Assembly: GCF_002015085.1 (NCBI RefSeq)
Contig: NZ_MUXW01000018.1
Location: forward strand, 1-44,591
DNA from: Glaesserella parasuis
Lineage (GTDB): Bacteria; Pseudomonadota; Gammaproteobacteria; Enterobacterales; Pasteurellaceae
Reading direction: 5' to 3'
Length of the DNA: 44,591 bases
In this document: in pieces, positions 30,912-40,183 of the stretch
How positions within the stretch are numbered: the first letter of the stretch is position 1
How the letters are laid out: every line of letters starts with the position of its first letter
The notes under the pieces: generated by a model
Databases searched by the model: none
The model's input: only the letters and a program-made list of their open reading frames with translations
Told to the model about the DNA's origin: nothing
Program-made: the position numbers and the translations under genes

Positions 30912-32024
30912 ATGGAAAAGTTAGAGCAAAAACCAATTATTGAGCTTCGTTCTATAACGAAACGTTATGGTGAAAAAACAATTATTGATGGCTTAGATCT
31001 TACAATTAATGACGGTGAGTTTTTAACCATTCTTGGTCCGTCTGGCTGTGGTAAAACAACGGTATTGCGTTTAATTGCAGGTTTTGAAGATTTAACTGAT
31101 GGTTCAATTATTCTTGACGGACAAGATGTATCGAATGTTGATGCAGAGCAACGTCCAGTAAATACGGTTTTCCAAAGTTATGCACTTTTCCCTCATATGA
31201 CCATTTTTGATAATGTCGCTTTCGGTTTGCGTATGCAAAAAGTGCCAGAAGCGGAAATCAAGCCTCGTGTAATGGAAGCGTTACGTATGGTGCGTTTGGA
31301 AGAAATGGCACCGCGTAAGCCGTCACAGCTTTCAGGAGGTCAGCAACAACGTATTGCGATTGCTCGTGCGGTGGTTAATCAGCCGAAAGTGTTGTTATTA
31401 GATGAGTCGCTTTCTGCTCTTGACTATAAATTGCGTAAAGAAATGCAACACGAATTAAAACAGTTGCAACGTCAATTAGGTATTACCTTTATTTTCGTTA
31501 CCCACGATCAAGAAGAGGCATTAACAATGTCGGATCGTATTATCGTAATGAACAAAGGTAAGATCCAACAAGATGGCTCGCCTCGTGAGATCTATGAAGA
31601 ACCAAGTAACTTGTTCGTAGCGCGTTTTATCGGCGAAATCAATGTGTTTGATGCAACGGTGATTGAGCGTGTGACAGAAAAAACGGTAAGAGCCAATGTG
31701 AAAGGTCGTATTTGCGAAATTCATACGGAATTACCTGTTCATCCAAATCAAAAACTGAAAGTATTGCTTCGTCCAGAAGATATTGTAATTGAAGAGCTTG
31801 ATGAAAACGAAAGTGCAAAAGCGGTGATTGGACACGTTAGCGACCGTACTTATAAAGGTATGACCCTTGAGTCTAATGTGGTGTTAGATCATAACCAAAT
31901 GAGAGTGTTAGTGAGCGAGTTCTTCAATGAAGACGATCCGCATATGGATCACTCTGTAGGACAAAAAGTGGCATTAACGTGGCACGAAGGCTGGGAGGTT
32001 GTACTCGACGATGAAGACTGCTAG
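30912..32024 (+). CDS. potA: Spermidine/putrescine ABC transporter ATPase
   Basis: PotA powers polyamine uptake with PotB, PotC and the binding protein PotD. The 370-residue protein has Walker A GPSGCGKT (42-49), signature LSGGQQQRIAIAR, and Walker B VLLLDESLSALD with the DES form typical of PotA. A TOBE regulatory domain follows (about 285-365). I chose ATG 30912 because MEKLEQKPIIELR matches the family start and length; a frame from 30762 would add 50 unusual residues. The gene overlaps potB by 14 bases. Confidence 0.95.
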   Translation: MEKLEQKPIIELRSITKRYGEKTIIDGLDLTINDGEFLTILGPSGCGKTTVLRLIAGFEDLTDGSIILDGQDVSNVDAEQRPVNTVFQSYALFPHMTIFDNVAFGLRMQKVPEAEIKPRVMEALRMVRLEEMAPRKPSQLSGGQQQRIAIARAVVNQPKVLLLDESLSALDYKLRKEMQHELKQLQRQLGITFIFVTHDQEEALTMSDRIIVMNKGKIQQDGSPREIYEEPSNLFVARFIGEINVFDATVIERVTEKTVRANVKGRICEIHTELPVHPNQKLKVLLRPEDIVIEELDENESAKAVIGHVSDRTYKGMTLESNVVLDHNQMRVLVSEFFNEDDPHMDHSVGQKVALTWHEGWEVVLDDEDC

Positions 32025-32871
32025 TAAGAAATTTCAAAATATTACTGTAGCGGTTATCTTCGGTTGGTTAATTTTCTTTGTATTAATCCCGAACTTACTG
32101 GTGTTATTCACCAGTTTTATGACCAAAGACAGTAGTAATCTGATTGAATTTACGTTTTCCCTTGAAAGCTATGGTCGTTTGATTGATCCACTTTACTCAC
32201 AAGTATTGTGGAACTCGCTCTGTATGGCTGGGATTGCAACCATTATTTGTTTGGTGGTGGGCTATCCGTTTGCCTTTATGATTGCGAAATTGCCTGCGAA
32301 ATATCGTCCATTTTTGCTCTTTTTGGTGGTGTTGCCATTCTGGACGAACTCGCTTATCCGTATTTACGGAATGAAGATTTTCCTTGGCGTTAAAGGCGTT
32401 CTAAACAAAACCTTGCTATCTTTGGGTATGATTAGCGAGCCAATCCGTATATTAAATACCGAAATTGCGGTGATTATCGGTTTGGTTTACATATTATTGC
32501 CTTTTATGATTTTGCCACTCTATTCTTCGATTGAAAAAATTGATGGACGTTTATTAGAAGCAGCAAAAGATTTGGGTGCAAATGCGTTCCAACGCTTTGT
32601 TAAAGTAATTATTCCATTAACAATGCCGGGAATTGTGGCGGGTTGCTTATTAGTTTTGCTTCCTGCAATGGGTATGTTCTATGTGGCAGACTTATTAGGC
32701 GGTGCGAAAGTATTGCTTGTAGGTAATATCATTAAAAGTGAGTTCCTTGTCACGCGTAACTGGCCATTTGGCTCTGCAATCAGTATTGCATTAACTGTCT
32801 TGATGGCATTAATGATTTATGTGTACTACCGTGCAAATAAACTGATGAATAAGAAAATGGAGTTAGAATAA
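32011..32871 (+). CDS. potB: Spermidine/putrescine ABC transporter permease PotB
   Basis: A 286-residue inner-membrane permease with about six helices. The EAA-type loop is LEAAKDLGANAFQRFVKVIIPLTMPGI near residues 185-215. Start chosen at ATG 32011 inside the end of potA (MKTASKKFQNITVAVIF), matching family length, instead of 31999. Its stop codon shares one base with the potC start (TAATG), so coupled translation is expected. Confidence 0.94.
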   Translation: MKTASKKFQNITVAVIFGWLIFFVLIPNLLVLFTSFMTKDSSNLIEFTFSLESYGRLIDPLYSQVLWNSLCMAGIATIICLVVGYPFAFMIAKLPAKYRPFLLFLVVLPFWTNSLIRIYGMKIFLGVKGVLNKTLLSLGMISEPIRILNTEIAVIIGLVYILLPFMILPLYSSIEKIDGRLLEAAKDLGANAFQRFVKVIIPLTMPGIVAGCLLVLLPAMGMFYVADLLGGAKVLLVGNIIKSEFLVTRNWPFGSAISIALTVLMALMIYVYYRANKLMNKKMELE

Positions 32872-33638
32872 TGAATCGCGTATTGAAAAGCTTTTTTATG
32901 TTTGTCGTGTACGCATTCTTGTACATTCCAATCATCATTTTAATCATCAATTCCTTTAATGCTGATCGTTATGGTTTAAGCTGGAAAGGTTTTAGCTGGA
33001 ACTGGTATGAGCGTTTATTTAACAATGATACGCTAACTCAAGCGGCAACAAACTCAATTACCATAGCCTTTTTCTCAGCGACTTTTGCAACATTAATCGG
33101 TGCATTAACGGCGATTGCACTCTATCGCTATCGTTTCCGTGGAAAACAATTTGTTGGTGGTATGTTGTTTGTGGTAATGATGTCACCTGATATTGTAATG
33201 GCAGTATCTTTACTTGCCTTATTTATGTTAGTCGGTGTAGCGTTGGGCTTCTGGTCTTTATTATTTGCACATATTACGTTCTGCTTACCTTATGTGGTTG
33301 TGACGGTATCCTCACGTTTAAACGACTTCAATGCGAAAATGTTAGAAGCGGCAAAAGACTTAGGGGCGAATGAATTTACCATTTTGCGTAAAATCTTATT
33401 CCCATTGTTGCTTCCTGCGATTGTTTCAGGCTGGTTATTGAGTTTTACCATCTCGTTAGATGACGTTGTGGTTTCTTCTTTCGTAACAAGTGCAAGCTAT
33501 GAAGTGTTACCATTGAAGATTTTCTCACTGGTTAAAACAGGGGTAACCCCAGAAGTTAATGCGTTAGCGACTATTATGATTGTATTCTCACTTGCGTTAG
33601 TGGTATTAAGTCAGTTAGTTCTGCGTAAGAAAGATTAA
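32871..33638 (+). CDS. potC: Spermidine/putrescine ABC transporter permease PotC
   Basis: A 255-residue permease, partner of PotB. It contains NSFNADRYGLSWKGFSWNWY after the first helix and the EAA loop LEAAKDLGANEFTILRKILFPLLLPAI. It is complete and ends the operon before a strong terminator. No potD follows, so the periplasmic binding protein must be encoded elsewhere. Confidence 0.95.
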   Translation: MNRVLKSFFMFVVYAFLYIPIIILIINSFNADRYGLSWKGFSWNWYERLFNNDTLTQAATNSITIAFFSATFATLIGALTAIALYRYRFRGKQFVGGMLFVVMMSPDIVMAVSLLALFMLVGVALGFWSLLFAHITFCLPYVVVTVSSRLNDFNAKMLEAAKDLGANEFTILRKILFPLLLPAIVSGWLLSFTISLDDVVVSSFVTSASYEVLPLKIFSLVKTGVTPEVNALATIMIVFSLALVVLSQLVLRKKD

Positions 33639-33683
33639 TACTATTCACAAGTACACTAAAGCAAAAGCTTAATTTTCATACAA

Positions 33684-33716
33684 AAGAGATCCTATGTAGG
33701 ATCTCTTTATTTTTTC
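33684..33716 (+). terminator. Terminator of potABC
   Basis: AAGAGATCCT pairs perfectly with AGGATCTCTT around ATGT, followed by TATTTTTT. It lies about 45 bases after the potC stop. Confidence 0.9.
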
Positions 33717-33903
33717 TAAATATCGTCGTTTTGTATTATTGAGTGGTGCCATCAAATAAAGGAAGCTAACCTTTAGAGCTTACGGTATGTTTAGGGAGAT
33801 AATGATTGCGCCTGAAAATATACTGTTCTAAAATGATAGTGTTAAAATCCACATAAAATTATTGATGTAAAATCTATTTATTTGAGAATTTAGGAATAAT
33901 AAC

Positions 33904-35193
33904 GTGTCAAAAACAATTCAAGCTTTACGCGGAATGAATGATCTTTCCCCAACTGAAACACCATTATGGCAGTGGGTTGAAAGTAATATCCGTGATATTT
34001 TCGCAAGTTATGGCTACACAGAAATGCGTAGTCCGATTATGGAATCTACCGACTTATTCAAACGTGGTGTCGGTGAAGCGACAGATATTGTCGAGAAAGA
34101 GATGTTTACCTTTACCCGTAGCGAAGAAGCGGGCGAAAGTTTTACCCTTCGCCCTGAAGGTACGGCAGGTTGCGTGCGTGCGGCGATTGAACACGGTTGG
34201 ATTTACAACCAAGAACAACGCCTATGGTATATCGGTCCGATGTTCCGCTATGAGCGTCCGCAAAAAGGTCGTTATCGTCAATTCCACCAAGCTGGCGTTG
34301 AAATTTTCGGGATCCAAAATGCTGAAGCGGATGCGGAATTAATTGTGCTAACCGCTCGCTTATGGGAAAAATTAGGTATCCGTGAACACGTCACTTTACA
34401 GCTTAACTCAATCGGCGGATTGGAAGTGCGTACTCGATACCGTGAAGCTCTAGTTGCTTTCTTGCAAAATCATTTAGACGTATTAAAGCAAGATCCTGAC
34501 AGCGAACGCCGTTTAACAACCAACCCATTACGCATTTTGGATACCAAAAATCAAGCGTTACAAGCAGTATTAAACGATGCACCAAAACTTCACGATTTCT
34601 TAGATGATGAATCGAAAGCACATTTTGCCAGACTTTGTGCAATCCTTGATGAAATGGGTATTGCCTACGAAGTCAATCAAAAGTTAGTGCGTGGTTTGGA
34701 TTACTACAATAAAACCGTATTTGAGTGGGTCACCACAGCATTAGGTGCACAAGGCACAGTTTGTGGCGGTGGTCGTTATGATGGCTTAGTCGCACAACTA
34801 GGCGGACACGCAACGGAAGGTGTTGGCTTTGCTATGGGCTTGGAGCGTTTAGTCTTGCTAGTGCAAGAAGTAAACCCGAATGTGCAATTACCAAGAGCCG
34901 TTGATATTTATGTAGTTCATTCAGGTGAAGGCACAACGGCAGTTGCATTCCGTTTGGCTGAAACCTTACGTAATGCGTTCCCACAACTTCGCACAATGTT
35001 ACATACAAGCGGTGGGAATTTCAAAAAACAATTCAAACGTGCCGATAAATCAGGGGCGAAAATCGCTTTGGTGTTAGGTGAAAGTGAAGTCGCCGAGCAG
35101 AAAGTGGTAGTAAAAGACCTATTTGGTGAAGCGGAGCAAATGACCATTGCCCAAGCTGATTTAATCAACGAATTAACAACGCGTTTTGCATAG
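33904..35193 (+). CDS. hisS: Histidyl-tRNA synthetase
   Basis: HisS charges tRNA-His. The 429-residue class II enzyme has motif 2 GPMFRYERPQKGRYRQFHQ, histidine-binding LVRGLDYYNKTVFEW and motif 3 GVGFAMGLERL, plus a C-terminal anticodon domain (about 330-425). It starts with GTG at 33904: SKTIQALRGMNDLSP aligns with the family start and no ATG is available in frame before residue 12. TAGGA lies 10 bases upstream. yfgM follows after 9 bases. Confidence 0.96.
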   Translation: MSKTIQALRGMNDLSPTETPLWQWVESNIRDIFASYGYTEMRSPIMESTDLFKRGVGEATDIVEKEMFTFTRSEEAGESFTLRPEGTAGCVRAAIEHGWIYNQEQRLWYIGPMFRYERPQKGRYRQFHQAGVEIFGIQNAEADAELIVLTARLWEKLGIREHVTLQLNSIGGLEVRTRYREALVAFLQNHLDVLKQDPDSERRLTTNPLRILDTKNQALQAVLNDAPKLHDFLDDESKAHFARLCAILDEMGIAYEVNQKLVRGLDYYNKTVFEWVTTALGAQGTVCGGGRYDGLVAQLGGHATEGVGFAMGLERLVLLVQEVNPNVQLPRAVDIYVVHSGEGTTAVAFRLAETLRNAFPQLRTMLHTSGGNFKKQFKRADKSGAKIALVLGESEVAEQKVVVKDLFGEAEQMTIAQADLINELTTRFA

Positions 35194-35202
35194 GGAGCAG
35201 AA

Positions 35203-35823
35203 ATGAGCGATTATCTTAATAAAACCGAAGAACAGCAGTTTGAAGAAGCAAAAAGCTGGTTTAAAGAAAATGGCACACCGATTGTTGTGGCAATTTTTCT
35301 AGTTGCAGTTGCAACATTTGGCTGGAACTACTGGCAAAAACACCAAATTGAAGTAGCTCAAACCACATCAGCAAGCTATCAACAAGTGATGGAAAGCTAT
35401 TTGCAAAATCCTGAGAAAAACGCACCGCTTATACAAAAATTTATTGCGGAGAATAAAGACTCAAGCTATGCGGTATTTGCTCAACTCGAAGAAGCAAAAC
35501 AAGCGGCAGATAAAGGCGATTTTGCGACAACAAAAACGTTATTAACACAGTCTTTAGGTTCGACAACCGATGCAACATTACAAAACGTGATCCGTTTTCG
35601 TCTTGCTACAGTGGATTATCAGCTAAAAGAGTTTGATGCAGCATTAGCAACACTTTCTCAAATCAAAGACACCGCTTGGGATTTCCGTAAGCAGTTATTA
35701 ACAGGTGATCTGTTAACCGCAAAAGGCGACAAGGCGGCTGCGAAAAGTGCTTATGAACAAGCTAAAGAAAAAGCAGGTGATGCAAATCAAATGCTAATTG
35801 ATGTGCGTTTAAATAATCTGTAA
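35203..35823 (+). CDS. yfgM: YfgM-like ancillary SecYEG translocon subunit
   Basis: A 206-residue protein with a cytoplasmic N-terminus, one membrane helix (about residues 27-46, PIVVAIFLVAVATFGWNYW) and a periplasmic TPR-like domain (YAVFAQLEEAKQAADKGDFATTKTLL, DFRKQLLTGDLLTAKGDKAAAKSAYEQA). In E. coli YfgM contacts SecYEG and the PpiD chaperone and lies after hisS, as here. bamB, the usual next gene, is absent. GGGAGC gives the ribosome site. Confidence 0.9.
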   Translation: MSDYLNKTEEQQFEEAKSWFKENGTPIVVAIFLVAVATFGWNYWQKHQIEVAQTTSASYQQVMESYLQNPEKNAPLIQKFIAENKDSSYAVFAQLEEAKQAADKGDFATTKTLLTQSLGSTTDATLQNVIRFRLATVDYQLKEFDAALATLSQIKDTAWDFRKQLLTGDLLTAKGDKAAAKSAYEQAKEKAGDANQMLIDVRLNNL

Positions 35824-36223
35824 AAAGGTAATAGTAGAGAAATCCTTAATGAATGTTAAGGTTATCTGCTTCTTGGTAATTAAAGAAAATAGCTCCTAGA
35901 GGCAGATATTTCACGGAATTAAAGTTAAGGTGTTACTGAATGCTATTTGTATCTTCTGGTAGTCAATGCCATGTGATTTTTAAATGATAATAACCTTTTA
36001 TAGTTGAATTAAGTTCTAACATACTCTCTCTTTCTTCTCTATTAATAAATTATATTTTTATATATAAATTAAACAAGTAATGCTTGATTTTCTTCGCAAG
36101 AAATTACCTTCTATGAACAGAGTATGGAAAATGTTATAAAGCAATAATATTGCTATCTATTTATATGGTATGTGGATATTTCACGTCAATAAATCTGGAA
36201 GATTTTGATGATTGGAGGAACAA
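35824..36223. other. 400-bp AT-rich gap, no gene seen
   Basis: No open frame with a family-like translation is visible on either strand, and no trace of bamB. A small CTTAATG/CATTAAG-type stem lies near 35848-35866. GATTGGAGGAACAA at the right end is the proC ribosome site. Confidence 0.6.
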
Positions 36224-37042
36224 ATGCAACACAAAAAAATCGCCTTTATCGGTGCTGGTAATATGGCGATTGCGATCATTTCAGGATTAATCAAAAGCGG
36301 TTATCCTGCCGAGCAAATTATCGCTCGTAATAAAAGCAATGAAACTCGCCGCTCGCAGTTAAGAGCAATGGGCGTTCAGGTGGATTTGTCTAACCTTGAT
36401 GCTGTGACCCAAGCTGACGTGGTGATTTTAGCGGTTAAACCGCAGATGATGGCGGAAGTATGCAGTGAGTTTTCTCAAGTGGATTTTAGTGCAAAATGGG
36501 TGATTTCCGTTGCGGCTGGAATTTCTGTTGCCCGTCTTGAGCAACTGTTACCAACAGCAAGCAACATTGTTCGGACAATGCCGAATACGCCATCGCTCAT
36601 CGGTGAAGGCATTGCAGGATTATTTGCAAAAAAATCGGTAGATCAGACCGCTTGTCAATTTGCAGAACAGCTACTGTCTGCGGTAGGCAAATGTTATTGG
36701 GTGGATACGGAAGCGGAGATCAACCAAATTATTGCTATCACAGGTTCTAGCCCTGCTTACTTCTTTAAGTTTATGGAAGCAATGCAAGAAGCGGCAATTA
36801 AAATGGGCTTTAGCGAACAAAATGCTCGTTATTTAGTGCAATCGGCAGCATTAGGGGCAGCAAAAATGGTGGTAGAAAATCCAGAAGTTGCCTTAGCAAC
36901 TTTACGCGAAAATGTCACTTCAAAAGGCGGCACAACGGCTCAAGCATTGGCGGTATTTGAACAACGTGAGCTAAATGCAACCGTTGAACAAGCGATGAAT
37001 GCGGCAATTAAGCGTGCAGAAGAGATGGAAAAATCCCTATGA
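36224..37042 (+). CDS. proC: Pyrroline-5-carboxylate reductase
   Basis: ProC makes proline from pyrroline-5-carboxylate. The 272-residue protein has the NADPH loop FIGAGNMAIAIISGL at the start and the family signature RENVTSKGGTTAQALAVFE near residue 230. NTPSLIGEGIAG is also conserved. ATG 36224 is chosen because GGAGG lies 6 bases upstream; a TTG at 36212 would include the ribosome site itself. It overlaps the next gene by 4 bases (ATGA). Confidence 0.95.
   Translation: MQHKKIAFIGAGNMAIAIISGLIKSGYPAEQIIARNKSNETRRSQLRAMGVQVDLSNLDAVTQADVVILAVKPQMMAEVCSEFSQVDFSAKWVISVAAGISVARLEQLLPTASNIVRTMPNTPSLIGEGIAGLFAKKSVDQTACQFAEQLLSAVGKCYWVDTEAEINQIIAITGSSPAYFFKFMEAMQEAAIKMGFSEQNARYLVQSAALGAAKMVVENPEVALATLRENVTSKGGTTAQALAVFEQRELNATVEQAMNAAIKRAEEMEKSL
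36646..36655 (-). other. DNA uptake signal sequence (Apl type)
   Basis: GACCGCTTGT on the plus strand is the exact reverse complement of ACAAGCGGTC. It lies inside proC, as such sequences often do in housekeeping genes of naturally competent Pasteurellaceae. Confidence 0.7.
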
Positions 37043-38186
37043 TAAAATTTACCCCTTTTCAATGGTCGTCGTTTAACTTCTTCGGCTTTTATTGTGCCTA
37101 TGGCGTGCTGTTGCCGTTTCTACCTGTTTGGTTGAACCATCACGGCTACGATTCGGGAATGATTGGCTTGTTAATCGCTTCAGGTTATCTGTTCCGCTTT
37201 TTAGGGGCAATGACCTTTTCTAAACGCATTACCCACCCCAACCAGCTACTTTCTCTTGCTCGTTGGCTAACGTGGCTCGCCATTGCCACTCTGTTTTTAG
37301 TTGCCTTTGGGGTACAAACAATTTGGATTTTATTCCCTGCAATCGCACTGTTCCATATCTTCAACGGCGGAGCAATGCCGATAGCTGATACCATAGCTTC
37401 CACTTGGCAACAGCAAGTCGGGATTGATTATGGCAGAACACGTTTATTTGGCTCGATTGCCTTTGTTGTAGGCTCAGTCAGCGCAGGTTATTTAATCGGC
37501 TGGCTAGAGGAAAGTGCGATTATCGGCATTTTAATTGGCTGGCTGGTCTTTCTAGGCACAGGCTTAACAGTTAACCGACCCAAGCCTTTGTACAGACAGA
37601 AGAAAAAGCCGAATCAGAGTTAAGCTATCTGCAATTAATGAAAGTGCCAACCACATTCAAAATGTTGATTGCCATTTCCTTAATTCAATCTTCTCACGCC
37701 GCTTATTATGCTTATAGCACGATTTACTGGGCATCAGCAGGGATTTCGACCCAAAGTGCAAGTTTATTATGGGGATTGGCAGTTGTTTCAGAAATTCTGT
37801 TTTTCTTCTTTGCCAACCGTTTATTTAAAACGTGGAAAATCAACCATTTAATGATTTTATCTGCCGTTGGCTCAATGATGCGTTGGATCTTACTGGCTTC
37901 GACCACAAATATCGCTATTTTAATGGCAATCCAAATGTTCCATTCGATCTCTTATGGAGCAGGACATTATGCAATGATCCGCTACCTTTCCACCCAACCA
38001 ACGGAACAAATGGCAAAACTACAGGCTCTCTATTTCAGCTTTGCGAGCTGTATTTTTATGGCGTTGTTCACCTTTATCGCTGGCTTAGTCTATCAAGTTT
38101 CGCCGACAGGTAGCCTCTGGTTAATGGTGTTGTTTGCACTGCCTGCGATTTTTATTGTGCCGAAGCGGTTTGGAGTGAGGGTTTAG
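37039..38186 (+). pseudogene. MFS transporter (3-phenylpropionate transporter HcaT-like), frameshifted
   Basis: The first frame (37039-37623) gives six membrane helices, starting TPFQWSSFNFFGFYCAYGVLLPFLPVWL with RTRLFGSIAFVVGSVSAGYLIGW in helix 5. The second (to 38186) gives six more, including KMLIAISLIQSSHAAYYAYSTIYW and YGAGHYAMIRYLS. Adding one C to the CCC at 37579-37581 joins them through RPQAFVQTEEKAESELSYL. Both halves are well preserved. The family is the PPP/HcaT-like group of the major facilitator superfamily, about 380 residues. Coupled to proC by a 4-base overlap. The break may be real or a sequencing error. Confidence 0.85.
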
Positions 38187-38226
38187 ATGAATGAATACCT
38201 AACATATCAATTCAATAATAATTTAA

Positions 38227-38937
38227 GGGACTGTATTAGATTAGCCCTAAATTTCACACCATTTTCGCAATGTTTTTAACTGCTCTTTTGGTGTCCCAAA
38301 GTTAAACCGAAATTCACATTCTTTCAAGAATAAAGGAAAACTTTTTCGGTCAATCCCATTATATTTTCGGAGTATCCGCTTGGCTTGACTCCAAAAATTT
38401 TCAATGCCGTTGATGTGATTTTGTTTCACTGCAAACAGCTCCGAATGGCTAATTCGTTCGTGGTGAAATTTGCTTACATCAAGGGCATCATAGCTCCGAT
38501 AAGTATCAGTATAAACCCAGCTGTCAGGCTTGATCTTCCTTGCTATAACAGGCATTAGCGTTGTTGTCTTCGTATCATTGACGACCACAGTAAATACTTT
38601 TCCTTGCCGTTTCAATATCCCCAAAACAGCCACTTTTCCTACCGCCCACGACCTCGTTTTCCTTCACAAGGTCCACCAAAATAGCTTTCATCCAACTCAA
38701 TTTGTCCGTCAAATACTTCATCCGCTTCAAGTGCTAAATGATGGCTGATAACCTCGCGGATTTTGCGGTAAAACAGCGCAGCAGAGTTAGCATTTATCTC
38801 TAACAAATTTGCCGCAGAACGGACAGTGACTTCTAATACAAAAAATTCAAGGAGCTTTTTTGTATAGATTTCTTTAATTTACAATGAGTTATTTTCATTT
38901 TTATAGACTAACATACTTGCTAATCTAATACGCTCCC
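38227..38937 (-). mobile_element. IS1016-like insertion sequence (IS1595 family)
   Basis: About 711 bp bounded by inverted repeats: GGGACTGTATTAGATTAGC on the left (38227-38245) and, as reverse complement, GGGAGCGTATTAGATTAGC on the right (38919-38937), 17 of 19 matching. Size, ends and transposase match the IS1016 group of Haemophilus. No clear target duplication is visible. It inserted about 40 bases after the MFS gene. Confidence 0.85.
38247..38885 (-). pseudogene. IS1016-like transposase, frameshifted and lacking its start
   Basis: A DDE transposase of the ISXO2/IS1595 type. The N-terminal frame gives KKLLEFFVLEVTVRSAANLL and QIELDESYFGG (first Asp); the C-terminal frame gives VYTDTYRSYD (second Asp) and NGIENFWSQAKRILRKYNG. 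Adding one G to the run at 38645-38647 restores KRGRGAVGKVAVLGI. The first dozen residues and the start codon are missing (stop before IKEIYTKK). It is therefore inactive unless helped in trans. Confidence 0.85.
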
Positions 38938-38984
38938 TTACATTATTGGTATTTAAAACATAAAGCGTTTTAGAAGAACGGTCA

Positions 38985-39231
38985 GATAAATCGAACAAAA
39001 AGAGTTATTATCCTTATAAACATCGGAATGTAAGAAGTGCTTATCATAGTTTTAAACATTATATGGATTATTTACCTATGAAAAGTATAGTGATTTAAAT
39101 ATCGAAAAAACGACAAATAGACTTGAAAATTTATTCGGACAACTTAAAGAGAAATTATCGCATCATGCAGGATTAACGAAAAGACATAATGTTATGTTTA
39201 TAAAGGATTTTTTAAATAAAAAGAGTTGCTA
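38985..39231 (+). pseudogene. Decayed transposase C-terminus (IS256/IS1249-like)
   Basis: Two frames together give KKSYYPYKHRNVRSAYHSFKHYMDYL and then FTYEKYSDLNIEKTTN, RLENLFGQLKEKLSHHAGL, TKRHNVMFIKDFLNKKSC. The pattern NTTNxLEGxFxxLKxKLxxHxGLxKxxKxxFI is that of Mutator-type (IS256/IS1249-like) transposases. The shift lies near 39078-39084. Only about 75 C-terminal residues remain, truncated on the left by the IS1016-like element. Confidence 0.6.
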
Positions 39232-39344
39232 AGAATAATTTAAAATATTCATTAGCAACCATTTTGTCTACCATGCCCCAAAATCCGGTTATAAAAATTA
39301 CCAGTACCTTTATCTGCTACATCTATACACTACTCACAGTTGCG

Positions 39345-39965
39345 TTATGCTTGGGATTCAAAACGTCTGGCTGCTTCGTCCCAATTCACCACATTCCAAA
39401 ATGCTTTAATATAATCAGGACGACGGTTCTGGTAACTTAAGTAATATGCGTGTTCCCATACATCTAAACCTAAAATTGGATAACCAGACACACCAGCTAC
39501 ATCTTTACCCATTAACGGAGAATCTTGGTTAGCTGTCGATACTACAGATAACTTTCCATCTTCTAGTACTAGCCACGCCCATCCAGAACCAAAACGAGTG
39601 GTAGCAGCCAGCTCAAATTGTTCTTGGAATGTTTCAACAGAACCAAAATCCCGTATTATGGTCTCTTTGAGTTTTCCTTGTAAGGTCGTACCAGTTTTTA
39701 ACCCTTTCCAAAACAACGTGTGATTAACATGTCCTCCTACATTATTACGCACAGCTACTTGTTTTTCTACAGGAACTTGCTCAAGATTTGAGATCAGCTT
39801 TCCTGGACATTGTCCTAGTAAATCAGGATATGCCTCTAATGCGATATTTGCATTATTAATATAGGTTTGATGGTGTTTGGAGTGATGAATCTCCATTGTT
39901 CTTGCATCAAAATACGGTTCTAATGCATCATAGGTATAATCTAACTCAGGTAATGTGTATGCCAT
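39345..39965 (-). CDS. sodA: Manganese-type superoxide dismutase
   Basis: Cytoplasmic SodA dismutates superoxide. The 206-residue protein has metal ligands in MEIHHSKHHQTYI, GGHVNHTLFW, and DVWEHAYYLSYQNRRPDYI (DxWEHAYY signature). GSGWAWLV and the Gln-less GGHVNH context suit the Mn/Fe-SOD family; Mn is inferred from likeness to SodA. ATG 39965 is chosen because GAGGAAC lies upstream and MAYTLPELDY is the family start; the frame from 40013 adds an unsupported leader. The window thus holds both cytoplasmic and periplasmic (sodC) enzymes. Confidence 0.93.
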   Translation of the reverse strand: MAYTLPELDYTYDALEPYFDARTMEIHHSKHHQTYINNANIALEAYPDLLGQCPGKLISNLEQVPVEKQVAVRNNVGGHVNHTLFWKGLKTGTTLQGKLKETIIRDFGSVETFQEQFELAATTRFGSGWAWLVLEDGKLSVVSTANQDSPLMGKDVAGVSGYPILGLDVWEHAYYLSYQNRRPDYIKAFWNVVNWDEAARRFESQA

Positions 39966-40013
39966 ATTATGTTCCTCAAAAATAATCAGTAACAATTGAG
40001 TGTAAACTCTCAA

Positions 40014-40183
40014 CTATAGTAACAAATAATAAGAAGATAATATATATTTTTTTGATCTATCGCAAATTACAGCGACCTCGTAATAGCTATTTTTAAATGT
40101 AGCTTTGTTTGATTATCAAACTCCTTTATAGCTTGGTAAATAAAAAATACCATTCAAATATATAGAAAAATTAAGAATCTAAT
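40014..40183. other. sodA upstream region
   Basis: 170 AT-rich bases between modC and sodA. It must contain the sodA promoter (a TATAGT-like box near 40013-40018). I see no confident Fur or other operator. Confidence 0.35.

Noticed and set aside
35824..36223. Hidden bamB or a decayed gene after yfgM
   Set aside because: No frame shows beta-propeller motifs or sustained coding on either strand.
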